In this document: one piece after another, positions 32,391 through 40,555 of the stretch
Numbering within the stretch: position 1 is the stretch's first letter
Layout: each line of letters begins with the position of its first letter
Source: Acidobacteriota bacterium
GTDB taxonomy: Bacteria; Acidobacteriota; Terriglobia; Terriglobales; Acidobacteriaceae
NCBI GenBank assembly: GCA_021792135.1
Contig: JAJYVF010000004.1
Location: 62,001 to 126,000, forward strand
Direction of reading: 5' to 3'
DNA: 64,000 nt
Position numbers and translations under genes: made by a program
The notes under the pieces: generated by a model
Told to the model about the DNA's origin: nothing
The model's input: the letters and a program-made list of their open reading frames with translations, nothing else
The model's database searches: none

Positions 32391-35035
32391 ACTGCGGTTA
32401 CCTCCAGCACCTCACCCGAAAGTTCTTCCGCGAGCGGCGCGAGTTCCGCAAGACCGCGAGGATAGCGCGCCGCCAGTTCCTCGTAGGCGGTCAGCAGGGG
32501 CATGTCTTCATGCGTTCTGAGCCACCACTTGCGATAGCTTCGCTCCCGCGGATACGTGGTCGTGATCCAATAATCGACAGGCGTCGGAACGATGCGAATG
32601 ACGTGGGTCGATTCCGCTTTTTCCCCGATGGCGATCAGGAACTCGGCGCTGTGCCCTTTCTTCGGCTGAGCGAAAGCTTTGATTTGATTAATGGCGGTTT
32701 CATTCAAACTGAGATGTTCACGATGCGCCGCCATGGAACCATGCTGTTTGCCGATGATCTTTGTAGAAGCGCTCTTAATGATTCCGAGGCCATGCGGGTT
32801 CGGCTTCTCATGGGTGCCAACGAATTGTTCAGGGATCTGGCCGATAGCCCAGACGCTTGCGTAGCGTTTGCGCGCAGTGAGAAAGTCACGTTCCACCTGC
32901 TGCGCCAGAATGGGGGTATCGAGGATGATCTTGCACTCGTCCATCATGCTGAGGCTCGGCCGGCCGCTATTGCCCGAGGTCCGGTGAATGGCTGCATGGG
33001 CGATCTGCAGGCTCATTGCGCCCTCGAGACGTGGGTCGCTTTTGAGCTTCTCGATATTGAAATAGAGCCACGTACTGTCGAGAGGAACCGTCGTCGGCCG
33101 GTCGAACAACCGTGCATAGGGTCCGTCGTCTACCCACGCTCTGAGCTTGGCTGCTGCAATCCTGGCCATTTCGTTGATCCGCTGATTGCGATCGCGATCC
33201 TGCCAATGCGCGAGTTCAGCGACGAAATCCCCATAAACGGGAATCGGACTCGCGGCCTTAGCGCTGCAGCGTTTGTAAGTCGCAATCGTCGCTTCAAGCA
33301 GGACGCTGTCCAACAGGTCAATATCGAAGTCCGGGGGAGTATTCTCGCCAAGCATGTGCCGGGTAAGATTCTTCAGGTACGAGAGCTGGTCATTCGATGG
33401 CCGGAACTCTCCGCTGGGCAGGTCCCAAGGATTGATTGTGGCGTCGCTGTCAAGCGAGACTTCGATCATCTTGCTTCCCATCAGTTCGATGAGCGGCCGA
33501 TAAGAGTCTCCACTCTCGATGATCGAAATCAGCGCTCCGCTGCGCGCGGCCATCAACAGGAGTTGTTGCGCCAGAAGCGTTTTGCCCCCGCCCGTGCTTG
33601 CCATGAGCACCCCATTGGCATCCGGCAGATCCGGATCGAACATGGAGTATGGGATCAACTGGCGGTAGGGAGTTTCGATGAGGATGAGCGGGCTCCGGCG
33701 TGTGCCGCGCCACGGCATTTCTACCGGAACCAGATCCGCTGCATTCGGTGTGAGCAGGTCCTGCTCACGCTTGTCGGTCTCGCCCATGCCGGGAAGGGTC
33801 CCGATGAAGATGCGCCGCTTGGCCAGGGTTTCGAGCTGGGCTTTCGCGCCGTTCATCTGCGTGAAAGCCGTAAGCGCTTCTTCGACGCGGTTGTTGAGTT
33901 CCCGCTCGCAGAGCTCACGATCGGCTGTTGTGATCTCCGGCCTAGATGTACGAAGGATAACCGATACGGATACAGCCGCGGTCTTCAACGAGCTTGAGAT
34001 CAGATCTCGCTGAACCTGAAGAAGCTGCGCCTGCGAAACTTCGGCCTCTGCGTTGAACTTGAAGTTGCCCTCGGCGTCCTTCTGCGCGGCAACCATCTTC
34101 TGCATCCGCTTCTTGTAGGCTTTGAGGACTTTCACCTGGTTTGGGATAACAACCTGTCCGCTGATAACCAGAGGGAACCCGAGTGTCGAAAACTTCTGCA
34201 GCATGCCCGGTAGCGTTGCGTCGGGCAGTTCTTTCAGGGTGAGAACAGAATAGAGATACTCGTCGATTTTGAGGTAGGTTTCGGTCTCTCTCCGGATGCT
34301 TGCCTCAGCCGCCTGCTCGCGCGCGCTGCGGTACCGCAACCAATCCTCCGCGGGAACGTAGGGACGGTTGTCGCGTCTGGTGGGGTGCTGGGCATTCTTC
34401 AGTTCTTCGAACAGTTCTTGCCTGGTCAGCCGTCTTGGCCCCAGCGAGGCCGCCTCCATACCACTTTCAACACCACGCAGGATCGACTCGAACTCCGCCA
34501 CGTAGTTGTCATGTTGCTGCCGGCTCCGCTGAATTGCCTTCTTCTGGCTCAGTGTGAATGAGCCGGCCGAGTCTCTCTTCTGTGCCGGGTGATAGAGTTT
34601 CGCATGAATCCGCGGATCCCAAATGAAATAGATGTGCAGCCGGTTGTCGAAGTAGAAGCCTGCGCGCTCCTTTTCCCGCCACATCTCAAGCCGGTGCGCA
34701 TCGAGCGCCATGACCTCTGCCTGCTCGGCGCGCTGTTCGGTAACGTAGCGATCGAGCAGATCGCCGAGGTGTTCTGAGATCTCGTAGCGGAATTGAATTC
34801 GCATACTGACGTCGGGAACAACACGGAACAGTGCCTCGATCCTGTCTTTCGCCTCGTTTCGCTCATCGTCCGTGGCGAAATAGGAGAGCACCCCTTTAAG
34901 CTCATAGCCCGCGACGAAAGCGCCGTTCGTTCGAACGAGGATGTTGTCGCGCCGCGGGATGTCCCGTAGCGGCAGCAATTCACAGAGGCCGGGCGATTTC
35001 AGTTTCTTGTCGTGTTCGACATAGGTCATCGGCAT
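32387..35035 (-). CDS. virB4: VirB4/TrbE conjugation ATPase (882 aa)
   Basis: This large cytoplasmic ATPase of type IV secretion has an N-terminal domain of about 430 residues (DNILVRTNGAFVAGYELKG, RLHIYFIWDP). The P-loop MASTGGGKTLLAQQ lies near residue 480, followed by IIESGDSYRPLIELMG and NPWDLPSG, both characteristic of VirB4/TrbE/TraC. Walker B appears in LSMMDECKIIL, with VWAIGQIPEQF beyond. The length is usual for the family. It powers pilus biogenesis and substrate transfer. The start has GGGAGAT upstream and overlaps the preceding small gene by 10 bases. Confidence 0.95.
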   Translation of the reverse strand: MPMTYVEHDKKLKSPGLCELLPLRDIPRRDNILVRTNGAFVAGYELKGVLSYFATDDERNEAKDRIEALFRVVPDVSMRIQFRYEISEHLGDLLDRYVTEQRAEQAEVMALDAHRLEMWREKERAGFYFDNRLHIYFIWDPRIHAKLYHPAQKRDSAGSFTLSQKKAIQRSRQQHDNYVAEFESILRGVESGMEAASLGPRRLTRQELFEELKNAQHPTRRDNRPYVPAEDWLRYRSAREQAAEASIRRETETYLKIDEYLYSVLTLKELPDATLPGMLQKFSTLGFPLVISGQVVIPNQVKVLKAYKKRMQKMVAAQKDAEGNFKFNAEAEVSQAQLLQVQRDLISSSLKTAAVSVSVILRTSRPEITTADRELCERELNNRVEEALTAFTQMNGAKAQLETLAKRRIFIGTLPGMGETDKREQDLLTPNAADLVPVEMPWRGTRRSPLILIETPYRQLIPYSMFDPDLPDANGVLMASTGGGKTLLAQQLLLMAARSGALISIIESGDSYRPLIELMGSKMIEVSLDSDATINPWDLPSGEFRPSNDQLSYLKNLTRHMLGENTPPDFDIDLLDSVLLEATIATYKRCSAKAASPIPVYGDFVAELAHWQDRDRNQRINEMARIAAAKLRAWVDDGPYARLFDRPTTVPLDSTWLYFNIEKLKSDPRLEGAMSLQIAHAAIHRTSGNSGRPSLSMMDECKIILDTPILAQQVERDFLTARKRYASVWAIGQIPEQFVGTHEKPNPHGLGIIKSASTKIIGKQHGSMAAHREHLSLNETAINQIKAFAQPKKGHSAEFLIAIGEKAESTHVIRIVPTPVDYWITTTYPRERSYRKWWLRTHEDMPLLTAYEELAARYPRGLAELAPLAEELSGEVLEVTAV

Positions 35036-35220
35036 ATGGATCTCCCGGGAGTCACCTCCGCAGCTCGCTCCAGGCCCTGCTTGGCTACCGCAGCAAGCGG
35101 CGCGATGTTCTCGTGGAAACGGGAAGCGAAGAGAATACTGGCGAAGACAGCGCGGGCAGCCTCGTTATCAAGCTGCAGGGCGATGGTCCCGTCGTTTCTT
35201 GTCTGTAATGTGGCTCGCAT
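35026..35220 (-). CDS. Small unknown protein between virB3 and virB4 (64 aa)
   Basis: MRATLQTRNDGTIALQLDNE begins a short alpha/beta protein (AARAVFASILFASRFHENIA) of unknown function. It starts five bases after the virB3-like stop and overlaps the virB4 start, so it is translated within the same operon. No signal peptide or membrane segment is clear. Confidence 0.55.
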   Translation of the reverse strand: MRATLQTRNDGTIALQLDNEAARAVFASILFASRFHENIAPLAAVAKQGLERAAEVTPGRSICR

Positions 35221-35225
35221 CCTGG

Positions 35226-35570
35226 TTACTCCGCATCCTCGAGAATGTAAGGTTGGTCCAACTCTGAATCTCGCTCAAGTGCGCTCCAGGCTTTGGGAGC
35301 GATAAGCGAACGCGCTAAATCGGTTAGATATCCGCGCGGGCGCCCGTACTTGAACAGGATCAGGAAAGGCACGGCGAGGAGCGGCACAACAAATTCCATA
35401 AAGACATTTAGAGGTATCCCAAACACGTGCGCCGTGTTGCTCACGAAGTGGGCGAGCAGGTTCATCAATGCCGCGATGGCGAGCACCAGGATCAGGTCCT
35501 CGAATTCCAGTCCGAGAAACTGGACCTTGGTGTGAAGGTTTCTATGCACGGCCGTGATGTTGAGGCTCAT
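35226..35570 (-). CDS. VirB3/TrbD-like membrane protein (114 aa)
   Basis: The ATG at 35,570 (MSLNITAVHRNLHTKVQFLG) is used here. Two adjacent membrane helices follow (DLILVLAIAALMNLLAHFV and MEFVVPLLAVPFLILFKYG), then a charged cytoplasmic tail ending YILEDAE. A double-spanning protein of about 100 residues just before virB4 is the expected shape and place of VirB3/TrbD, which associates with VirB4. Confidence 0.75.
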   Translation of the reverse strand: MSLNITAVHRNLHTKVQFLGLEFEDLILVLAIAALMNLLAHFVSNTAHVFGIPLNVFMEFVVPLLAVPFLILFKYGRPRGYLTDLARSLIAPKAWSALERDSELDQPYILEDAE

Positions 35571-35572
35571 CG

Positions 35573-36028
35573 TTACCCTCCAATCCCATGCGCGTGTGTC
35601 ACCAGCGATTCGGCGAGGCGAAGAATGCCGGATACGCTTAGCGCTCCAATGGCCGCGACGAATTTGCGAATCCAGGTCGAGCCCGGATAGATCTCTGTGA
35701 GGACGCCGCCCATATGGAGCGCCATCGCGCCCAGCTGCGAAAGAGCGAAGACGGGCAGGATCACGTTCGCCGTGTAGTCGGTGAGCGTCATCAAGGCGAT
35801 CCAATAACCGTCGGCGCTGGTTGCTCCGGCATGTTGCACGAATCCCTCCAGCGCGCGCAGGATTCCCGAACAGGTCAGCGAGCCAAAGCCACCGTAGAGA
35901 AGTTGCTCGAACGCCTCTCCCTTGCTGTACCGGTAAACGGCCCCGGCAAAAAACAGCCCAGCCATGGTCGGCATGATGGTGTTCCCGGCCCATGAGGCGA
36001 GGTTCGTGATTGCGCCGTCAAGACTCAT
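35573..36028 (-). CDS. VirB2-like membrane protein with a duplicated module (151 aa)
   Basis: The ATG at 36,028 is preferred to a TTG two codons earlier because AAGGA sits seven bases upstream. The protein contains the same hydrophobic module twice, residues about 18-64 (IMPTMAGLFFAGAVYRYSKG then SGILRALEGF) and 90-143 (ILPVFALSQLGAMAL then SGILRLAESL). The module also occurs in the two genes to its right. The pattern fits the membrane hairpin of VirB2/TrbC pilins. Which of the three is the pilin is unclear. Confidence 0.65.
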   Translation of the reverse strand: MSLDGAITNLASWAGNTIMPTMAGLFFAGAVYRYSKGEAFEQLLYGGFGSLTCSGILRALEGFVQHAGATSADGYWIALMTLTDYTANVILPVFALSQLGAMALHMGGVLTEIYPGSTWIRKFVAAIGALSVSGILRLAESLVTHAHGIGG

Positions 36029-36038
36029 CGGCAATTCC

Positions 36039-36701
36039 TTATGCGGCCATGGCCTGCAGAAGCTTGAGAAGACCGGTTACGGTCAGGAACGCGATCGCTG
36101 CGAAAATCAGGCGCGTCCAGGGCCTGTGGCGGACGTAGTTGATGATGGCGCCGACGCATGCGAGCCCCGCTGCCGCCGGCATGATCTTGCCCGCGACGTA
36201 ATTCCAGAGCGAACTGAGCATGTCCGTAGTGGCATACTCGTCGCCCGAATTCCATCCCTGAAGGAGCTGCATGGTCGCGGAGATCGACATCAAAAAGAGC
36301 GCGGCGACGACGGAGCCAAGCGGGTTCTCGCCCGCGGCGCCATCGAGAGTCGCTTTCAAGACGAAATAGCCGGCGAGTATCGGGACAAACTTTGCGACGA
36401 CGATGTCGGTGACAAAGTTTTTGAAGACTGTTTCCATGTTCGCGAGCCAGCTTGTGCCGACCGAGCCGCTTGCAGAGGGAACCGTGATGCCTTGTGCCGC
36501 AATCCAGGAAAGAATCTGGGGAAGAGTGAGCAGGATGACGGTCCACAGAATCCACTTGCCGAACCGTCCCCCGACATGAAAGTTCGTTCCACCCTCGTGC
36601 CGCAGGCTGACGCCGGCGGCCGCGAGAGTGCAGAAAGCCGCGGGGACGGCGAGGTCGAACAGGAGTTGCAGCAGATCGAGAAGGAATTGCGGCACAGGCA
36701 T
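36039..36701 (-). CDS. VirB2-like multi-module membrane protein (220 aa)
   Basis: This hydrophobic protein carries the pilin-like module at least twice: residues 104-150 (KFVPILAGYFVLKATLDG then SISATMQLLQGW) and 173-217 (IMPAAAGLACVGAIINYVRH then TVTGLLKLLQ). A weaker third copy appears at 19-67 (VPAAFCTLAAAGVSLRHEGG). It could be a fused pilin array or an assembly protein derived from a pilin. It lies between the single-module and double-module relatives in the same operon. Confidence 0.65.
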   Translation of the reverse strand: MPVPQFLLDLLQLLFDLAVPAAFCTLAAAGVSLRHEGGTNFHVGGRFGKWILWTVILLTLPQILSWIAAQGITVPSASGSVGTSWLANMETVFKNFVTDIVVAKFVPILAGYFVLKATLDGAAGENPLGSVVAALFLMSISATMQLLQGWNSGDEYATTDMLSSLWNYVAGKIMPAAAGLACVGAIINYVRHRPWTRLIFAAIAFLTVTGLLKLLQAMAA

Positions 36702-36713
36702 CGTGGTTCTCCG

Positions 36714-37142
36714 TTACTGAATGCCTTGCGCCTGGGTGATGAAGCCCTCGGCCATGCGCCCGAGACCGGAGATGACCATGAGAGCGACGCCGGAGACACC
36801 CCAGCCGAGATAGCCGCGGCCGGATTTGAAGTGCCAGCCGGCCACGCCGAGGCAGGCGACGGCGATCACGGGGGCGATCACGTTGCAGCCCCAGTTCACG
36901 ATGTTGAGGACTGTGCCCTCGACAGTAGTGGCCTGCTGGCCTTGGACCGCCTGGCCGAACTGTGGAGAGGTTCCCAGGTTTTGCGCGGAGGCCGCGAACG
37001 GCGCAACCGCATAACCCAGCAGCATGAGGCCGAGAGCGACTTTCACGGCCACGTGAATCCAGTCGATGTCTTTTGGCCGGTAGATTGTTGACGTTTGGGC
37101 TGACCCGATGGAGCAGCGCCAGACTGCGGATGCAGTTCTCAT
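36714..37142 (-). CDS. VirB2/TrbC-like pilin candidate (142 aa)
   Basis: The ATG at 37,142 has AGGAG at the proper distance. A long leader ends in a signal-like helix (VKVALGLMLLGYAVAPFAAS). The mature part has one module of the shared type at about 88-136 (VIAPVIAVACLGVAGWHFKS then VISGLGRMAEGF). A leader peptide plus two close membrane helices is the classical form of VirB2/TrbC pilins. As first gene of the operon after a large non-coding region, it is the best candidate for the major pilin. Confidence 0.7.
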   Translation of the reverse strand: MRTASAVWRCSIGSAQTSTIYRPKDIDWIHVAVKVALGLMLLGYAVAPFAASAQNLGTSPQFGQAVQGQQATTVEGTVLNIVNWGCNVIAPVIAVACLGVAGWHFKSGRGYLGWGVSGVALMVISGLGRMAEGFITQAQGIQ

Positions 37143-37205
37143 AGGTTTTCTCCTGGACTCGGCTGCTCGGGGCATCCGTGTCGAAGGAGAAGTTGCAGCC
37201 ACTTC

Positions 37206-37218
37206 AAAACTCGGTCAA
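37206..37218 (-). promoter_or_regulatory. Shared 13-bp box, copy 2, upstream of the pilin operon
   Basis: TTGACCGAGTTTT on the minus strand, identical to the boxes at 18,009 and 41,780. It lies 64 bases upstream of the pilin-candidate ATG. A -10 hexamer at 16-18 bases is weak here (GCAACT or CAACTT), so activity may need an activator, or the box may be a protein-binding site. Confidence 0.5.
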
Positions 37219-37437
37219 GCCAAGTGGCGTGCTGCGAACTGCTTCAACTGCGATGGCTGATGCGATCTTTGAAAGCCGATAGGGGTAAGCACCTTCTCAG
37301 GATCCCTGTCGTTGGTGCAGGCACGCGCCCGGGTGAGAGCCTTGCAGTGCCTATCGCCTATATGCTTCAAGAGCGGTGGCCCTTGGTATGGTTGGCAGCG
37401 CGCTTTCGGTTCCTGTGAGTCGACATTGGGCCTATGT

Positions 37438-37600
37438 GTGCAGTGACACAAAATGTTCGACTTTCTGGCAACCGTGCAGTGACACAAATCTGTCGAGAAT
37501 GCACCTTCGAGAGCAGTGTGCCATTCGAGCCGGTTCTGGGACGTAGATGGCAGTGACACATCAAGACCGAAAATGAGTGGAATTGTGCAGTGACATAAGA
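37438..37600. repeat. Five direct repeats, 36-37 bp period
   Basis: The core GTGCAGTGACACA recurs with CAGTG beginning at 37,441, 37,477, 37,514, 37,551 and 37,588, so the steps are 36, 37, 37 and 37 bases. The unit at 37,514 is degenerate (GCAGTGTGCC). In several units a second, weaker match such as GTCCGACAATG or GTCGAGAATG follows ten to fifteen bases later. The period is about 3.5 helical turns. No Cas gene or unique-spacer pattern is present. Iterons, a relaxosome site, or the multiply repeated end of an IS21-like element are possible readings. Confidence 0.75.
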
Positions 37601-37759
37601 CGTCCGACAATGGACCGATGCACGAGGCGATCAATTGGCGACGAGATATTTCAGTTCATCCGAAGCCTGCAGGAATAGCTTGCAATCGCTAGATATGAGA
37701 AACCTCCTGCCTGTGACGTGATACGTCGACCGGCTTCACACTTCCTTGTTCAGGAGCAC

Positions 37760-37792
37760 AAAAAAGAACCCCTGGCGGCTGGGCGCCAGGGG
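37760..37792 (-). terminator. Rho-independent terminator after virB10
   Basis: A perfect 9-bp stem (CCCCTGGCG at 37,769-37,777 with CGCCAGGGG at 37,784-37,792, six-base loop) is followed on the minus strand by TTCTTTTTT. It lies 27 bases past the virB10 stop and ends the moxR-virB1-virB9-virB10 operon. Confidence 0.85.
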
Positions 37793-37818
37793 TGTAGGAG
37801 TATTCGCTCCGGAGCGTT

Positions 37819-39111
37819 CTAGGGGTTGACCTTGTGCAGGGCGGGCGAGCTCTCCTCGTGCTTGGTGAACACGATGTAGATCCTTGTTTCAGCGGGAACG
37901 GAGACGTATTCGCGGCTGTTGAGGGCCATGTTCATGATCGCGGAATCCCCGGCTGTTCCGATGTTCTCCGCCAGGCGTTCGCGAATGAGATCATCCTCGG
38001 AGAATGCCGAACTCGTGTTGTTGCCGAATACCATCGCCATTGTGGAGCCGATACCGGACACGCTCCTTACCAGGAGGTTTTTGCCCGTGTTCTTTCCGTA
38101 GACCTTTCCCTTGATCGGCCCCATGTCGAGTCCTTTCCCGACGGCTTCGATCTTCTCCCTGCGGCCATCGAGAAGATCGACTTCTTCGAATTTCACGGAG
38201 ACGTTTCCTGCGCGATCCGCCTGTTGGATGTGGCCGTAGATCTCGGCCCCGGCTGGAAGGACCGTTTGATCGCCAATGGCGTAGGTGTATTCCACCTGCG
38301 CTACGACCAGGGTGGCGTCCGCGGATGAAATCTCGGTCTTCAGTTTGGCCAGAATTCGGGAGCCGGGGGTCAGGTCAAGAAACGGCTCATCCGTTCCCCC
38401 TAATCCTGCCGAGGAGTTCGACGTTGTCTGCGACTGAGTCTGCGTTCGGACGAACACAATCGACGTTTCCTTGAGCAGAGCTTGTTCCTGTTGCACATTC
38501 GCAGTTCTACCTGCTTGGTTCTCTCCATACGGGCGAGGCTCCTCCCATTTCTGCTGTGTATCGGCGAAGGAAGGGACTGACGCAAGGGAATCATTGCCAT
38601 GAGGCGAACTCGGGGTATTCGGCGCACGCCTTGCCTGCTGCGCGCTGGCTGAGCTATCTGGAGAACGCATTCGCTTGATGTCGTCAAGCGTGAGCTGGCC
38701 GTCGTTGTCCGCCGTCTCCGGTTTGTTCACCGGCTTCATGAGCGGCGCGATCCCGGCGGGCGGCTTTGCGCCTCCTTGCTGTTGCCCTTGTGGCGGTTGC
38801 TGAATTGGCGTAACCGGCTTCTTGTGAGGTGGTCGCGCCACCAACATGGTGAAAACAAAAAAAAGCACCGCCGCCGCGAGGCCGCCGCCGAGGAGCAGGG
38901 CTCTGTTCTTGTCGAGGCCGGGTTTGATCTCGGAGACGGCCGCGGGTTCGGGCAAAGAGGACTCCGGTTGGGTGACCTGGCTTGCGGTCGTTTGAGATTC
39001 CGGCGCTGCTGGTGGCGGTTGCGGGCGCGGGATCTCGGTTTCAGGTGGAGCGTTCAACTCCTCCTCCGCAAAGGAGCTGTGCTCGTTGCGGTTGAGTTCG
39101 TTAGTACTCAT
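37819..39111 (-). CDS. VirB10/TrbI-like channel protein (430 aa)
   Basis: A Pro-rich cytoplasmic N-terminus, one membrane helix (ALLLGGGLAAAVLFFVFTML at about 71-92) and a Pro/Gln-rich periplasmic linker precede the conserved C-terminal domain: LTPGSRILAKLKTEISS, VLPAGAEIYGHIQ, VKFEEVDLLDGR and YVSVPAETRIYIVF. This is the VirB10/TrbI architecture that links inner and outer membranes in the secretion core. Its start overlaps the VirB9-like stop by four bases. Confidence 0.9.
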   Translation of the reverse strand: MSTNELNRNEHSSFAEEELNAPPETEIPRPQPPPAAPESQTTASQVTQPESSLPEPAAVSEIKPGLDKNRALLLGGGLAAAVLFFVFTMLVARPPHKKPVTPIQQPPQGQQQGGAKPPAGIAPLMKPVNKPETADNDGQLTLDDIKRMRSPDSSASAQQARRAPNTPSSPHGNDSLASVPSFADTQQKWEEPRPYGENQAGRTANVQQEQALLKETSIVFVRTQTQSQTTSNSSAGLGGTDEPFLDLTPGSRILAKLKTEISSADATLVVAQVEYTYAIGDQTVLPAGAEIYGHIQQADRAGNVSVKFEEVDLLDGRREKIEAVGKGLDMGPIKGKVYGKNTGKNLLVRSVSGIGSTMAMVFGNNTSSAFSEDDLIRERLAENIGTAGDSAIMNMALNSREYVSVPAETRIYIVFTKHEESSPALHKVNP

Positions 39112-40070
39112 CGTTGTTCCTCCTTGGTAGGATTTCCGGAGAGCGGCGGTGTAAATGGAAGGCGGATGAGAACGGGGCGGTCCACTTGGTCCGCCTGTGC
39201 GATCTGAAGAAAGAGCTTCTCTGTGGACTGCTTGAAATTCGGCCGATCAAAAACGACTGTGCCGTCAGCTCTCTCGCCGGCCCCAAGCCTCGTCGTGCTT
39301 AATCGGTAGTCCCGGATCTCCAACTGGTCGGAGATGACGGCCGTGTCCTTCTTTTTTTTCTTTTGTTTGCGCCCGGCGATCTGGATCTGCGGCGGAACGA
39401 TCTCTACGGGGGGATCCGAGCGGTTCAGGATCGAGAACGAAACTGCGGTGCGATTGCCCCACTGGCGGATATCTCCCACAAACGTTTCAATTTGCTCGCC
39501 ATCCCATTTCGTCCACGCGGGAGCATTGATTCGCGCCTGTATTGCGTATTCTTCATCGAGTTCCGAACTCGGCAAAGTGGATCTCTGATCGGTGGCGCTT
39601 GTAACTCGCGTACGGGCCTCAGAGCTGTGGGCATCCGCGGAGTTCGAGGTCAGTCCGGACACAATGAGGAAGCTGTGGGCAAGCCTGTATTCAAGGAGAA
39701 AATCGACTGGGAGATCGGTGCTTGGGTCCTTATCGCCGTCACTGATGAGTTCAAGCGTCACATGCAAGCCTGATTTCGTTGCAATGATCAGGTTGGATTG
39801 CGCAGGCTCCCTGGTGATGGGTTTGACGTAGACGTACTGCGGTTCGCCTTCGCTGTGGTCTGCCGAGAACTTTCCACGGCTGCCGAGAGCCACGGAATTG
39901 ATCTCCTCCGGCATGCGGATGGCAGAGATGAAGCCAAATTGAAGGTGAAGGAGCGTTATCGCGGATGGATCGATAAGGAGCGTTTCGATCCGCGCGTTGA
40001 CGGGCGTCTCCGCCCCGTTGACACCTAACGGAACCAGAATTAGCAGCGAGATAATCCAGCGAAATCTCAT
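39108..40070 (-). CDS. VirB9-like protein of the virB10 operon (320 aa)
   Basis: A signal peptide (MRFRWIISLLILVPLGVNG) starts at 40,070, which overlaps the transglycosylase stop by four bases. The N-terminal domain carries YVYVKPITREPAQSNLIIAT followed by GLHVTLELISDG, the VirB9/TrbG pattern. The later part has a run of five lysines (KQKKKKKD, about residue 240) within a beta-rich domain. Coupled to VirB10 and VirB1-like genes, it is the likelier outer-core VirB9 of the two VirB9-like proteins. Confidence 0.7.
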   Translation of the reverse strand: MRFRWIISLLILVPLGVNGAETPVNARIETLLIDPSAITLLHLQFGFISAIRMPEEINSVALGSRGKFSADHSEGEPQYVYVKPITREPAQSNLIIATKSGLHVTLELISDGDKDPSTDLPVDFLLEYRLAHSFLIVSGLTSNSADAHSSEARTRVTSATDQRSTLPSSELDEEYAIQARINAPAWTKWDGEQIETFVGDIRQWGNRTAVSFSILNRSDPPVEIVPPQIQIAGRKQKKKKKDTAVISDQLEIRDYRLSTTRLGAGERADGTVVFDRPNFKQSTEKLFLQIAQADQVDRPVLIRLPFTPPLSGNPTKEEQR

Positions 40071-40555
40071 CTTGCTTGTACCCCCTTGAGAGAATTCCAT
40101 TGCTGCAATCTGCGGACGACGTATCGTCGTCGAACAGCGCGGACATAAGCGATGACATCAGGGTTGCTGTAGCTGAGCTGTGCCTCGCCAACCCAGCGGT
40201 CGCCTGCGTAGTACGCCGCTGTCACCAGGCGAAGATCACCGTGAAACTCCCACATGAGCGTGGTGACGTAACGGGTGCCTGCTGCGACGTTCTGTTCAAT
40301 GTCGAAAGGCCTCGCTGCTCCGAAGCGGCGTGCCGTGGAGGGCATCAGTTGCATGAGCCCCATCGCGCCCTTGTTCGACACGGCGCGGGGATTCCAACCG
40401 GATTCGACATCGATCAAGGCGGCAATCAACTCCGCCGGAACGTTGTAATGCCTGGCGTACCGCTCCACACATTGCTCAGCGAACGGTGGGTGAATTTGCC
40501 CATGCGCCAGGGTGCCCAACAAGAGAAGACTGAACGTTGTCAGAAAACGAATCAT
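40067..40555 (-). CDS. VirB1-like lytic transglycosylase (162 aa)
   Basis: A signal peptide (MIRFLTTFSLLLLGTLAHG) is followed by the SLT domain: AALIDVESGWNPRAVSN with the catalytic Glu, KGAMGLMQLMPSTARR, then AAYYAGD where AAYNAG is usual. VirB1-type enzymes open the peptidoglycan for the secretion channel. The gene overlaps both neighbours by four bases, so the operon is tightly coupled. Confidence 0.92.
   Translation of the reverse strand: MIRFLTTFSLLLLGTLAHGQIHPPFAEQCVERYARHYNVPAELIAALIDVESGWNPRAVSNKGAMGLMQLMPSTARRFGAARPFDIEQNVAAGTRYVTTLMWEFHGDLRLVTAAYYAGDRWVGEAQLSYSNPDVIAYVRAVRRRYVVRRLQQWNSLKGVQAR

Larger units (their letters stand above)
37143..37818. other. Large non-coding region inside the transfer cluster (676 bp)
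   Basis: This gap separates the virB1-virB9-virB10 operon from the pilin-to-coupling-protein operon. It contains, from right to left, a terminator, five direct repeats with 36-37 bp period, and the 13-bp box shared with two other operon heads. Open frames across the repeats (rich in LCHCT on the minus strand) are repeat artefacts. It is a plausible place for regulation, an origin, or the remnant of an insertion-sequence end. Confidence 0.6.

Noticed and set aside
32309-33997. Long plus-strand frame of 562 codons
   Set aside because: It is antisense to virB4 (and the start of a virB5-like gene), which is certain from its motifs.
37438-37600. Possible CRISPR array
   Set aside because: Only about 8-13 bases of each 37-bp unit are conserved, no unique spacers of fixed length exist, and no cas gene is present.
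37215-37634. Minus-strand frame with repeated LCHCT
   Set aside because: The repeated peptide merely reflects translation of the 36-37 bp DNA repeats; no ribosome site.
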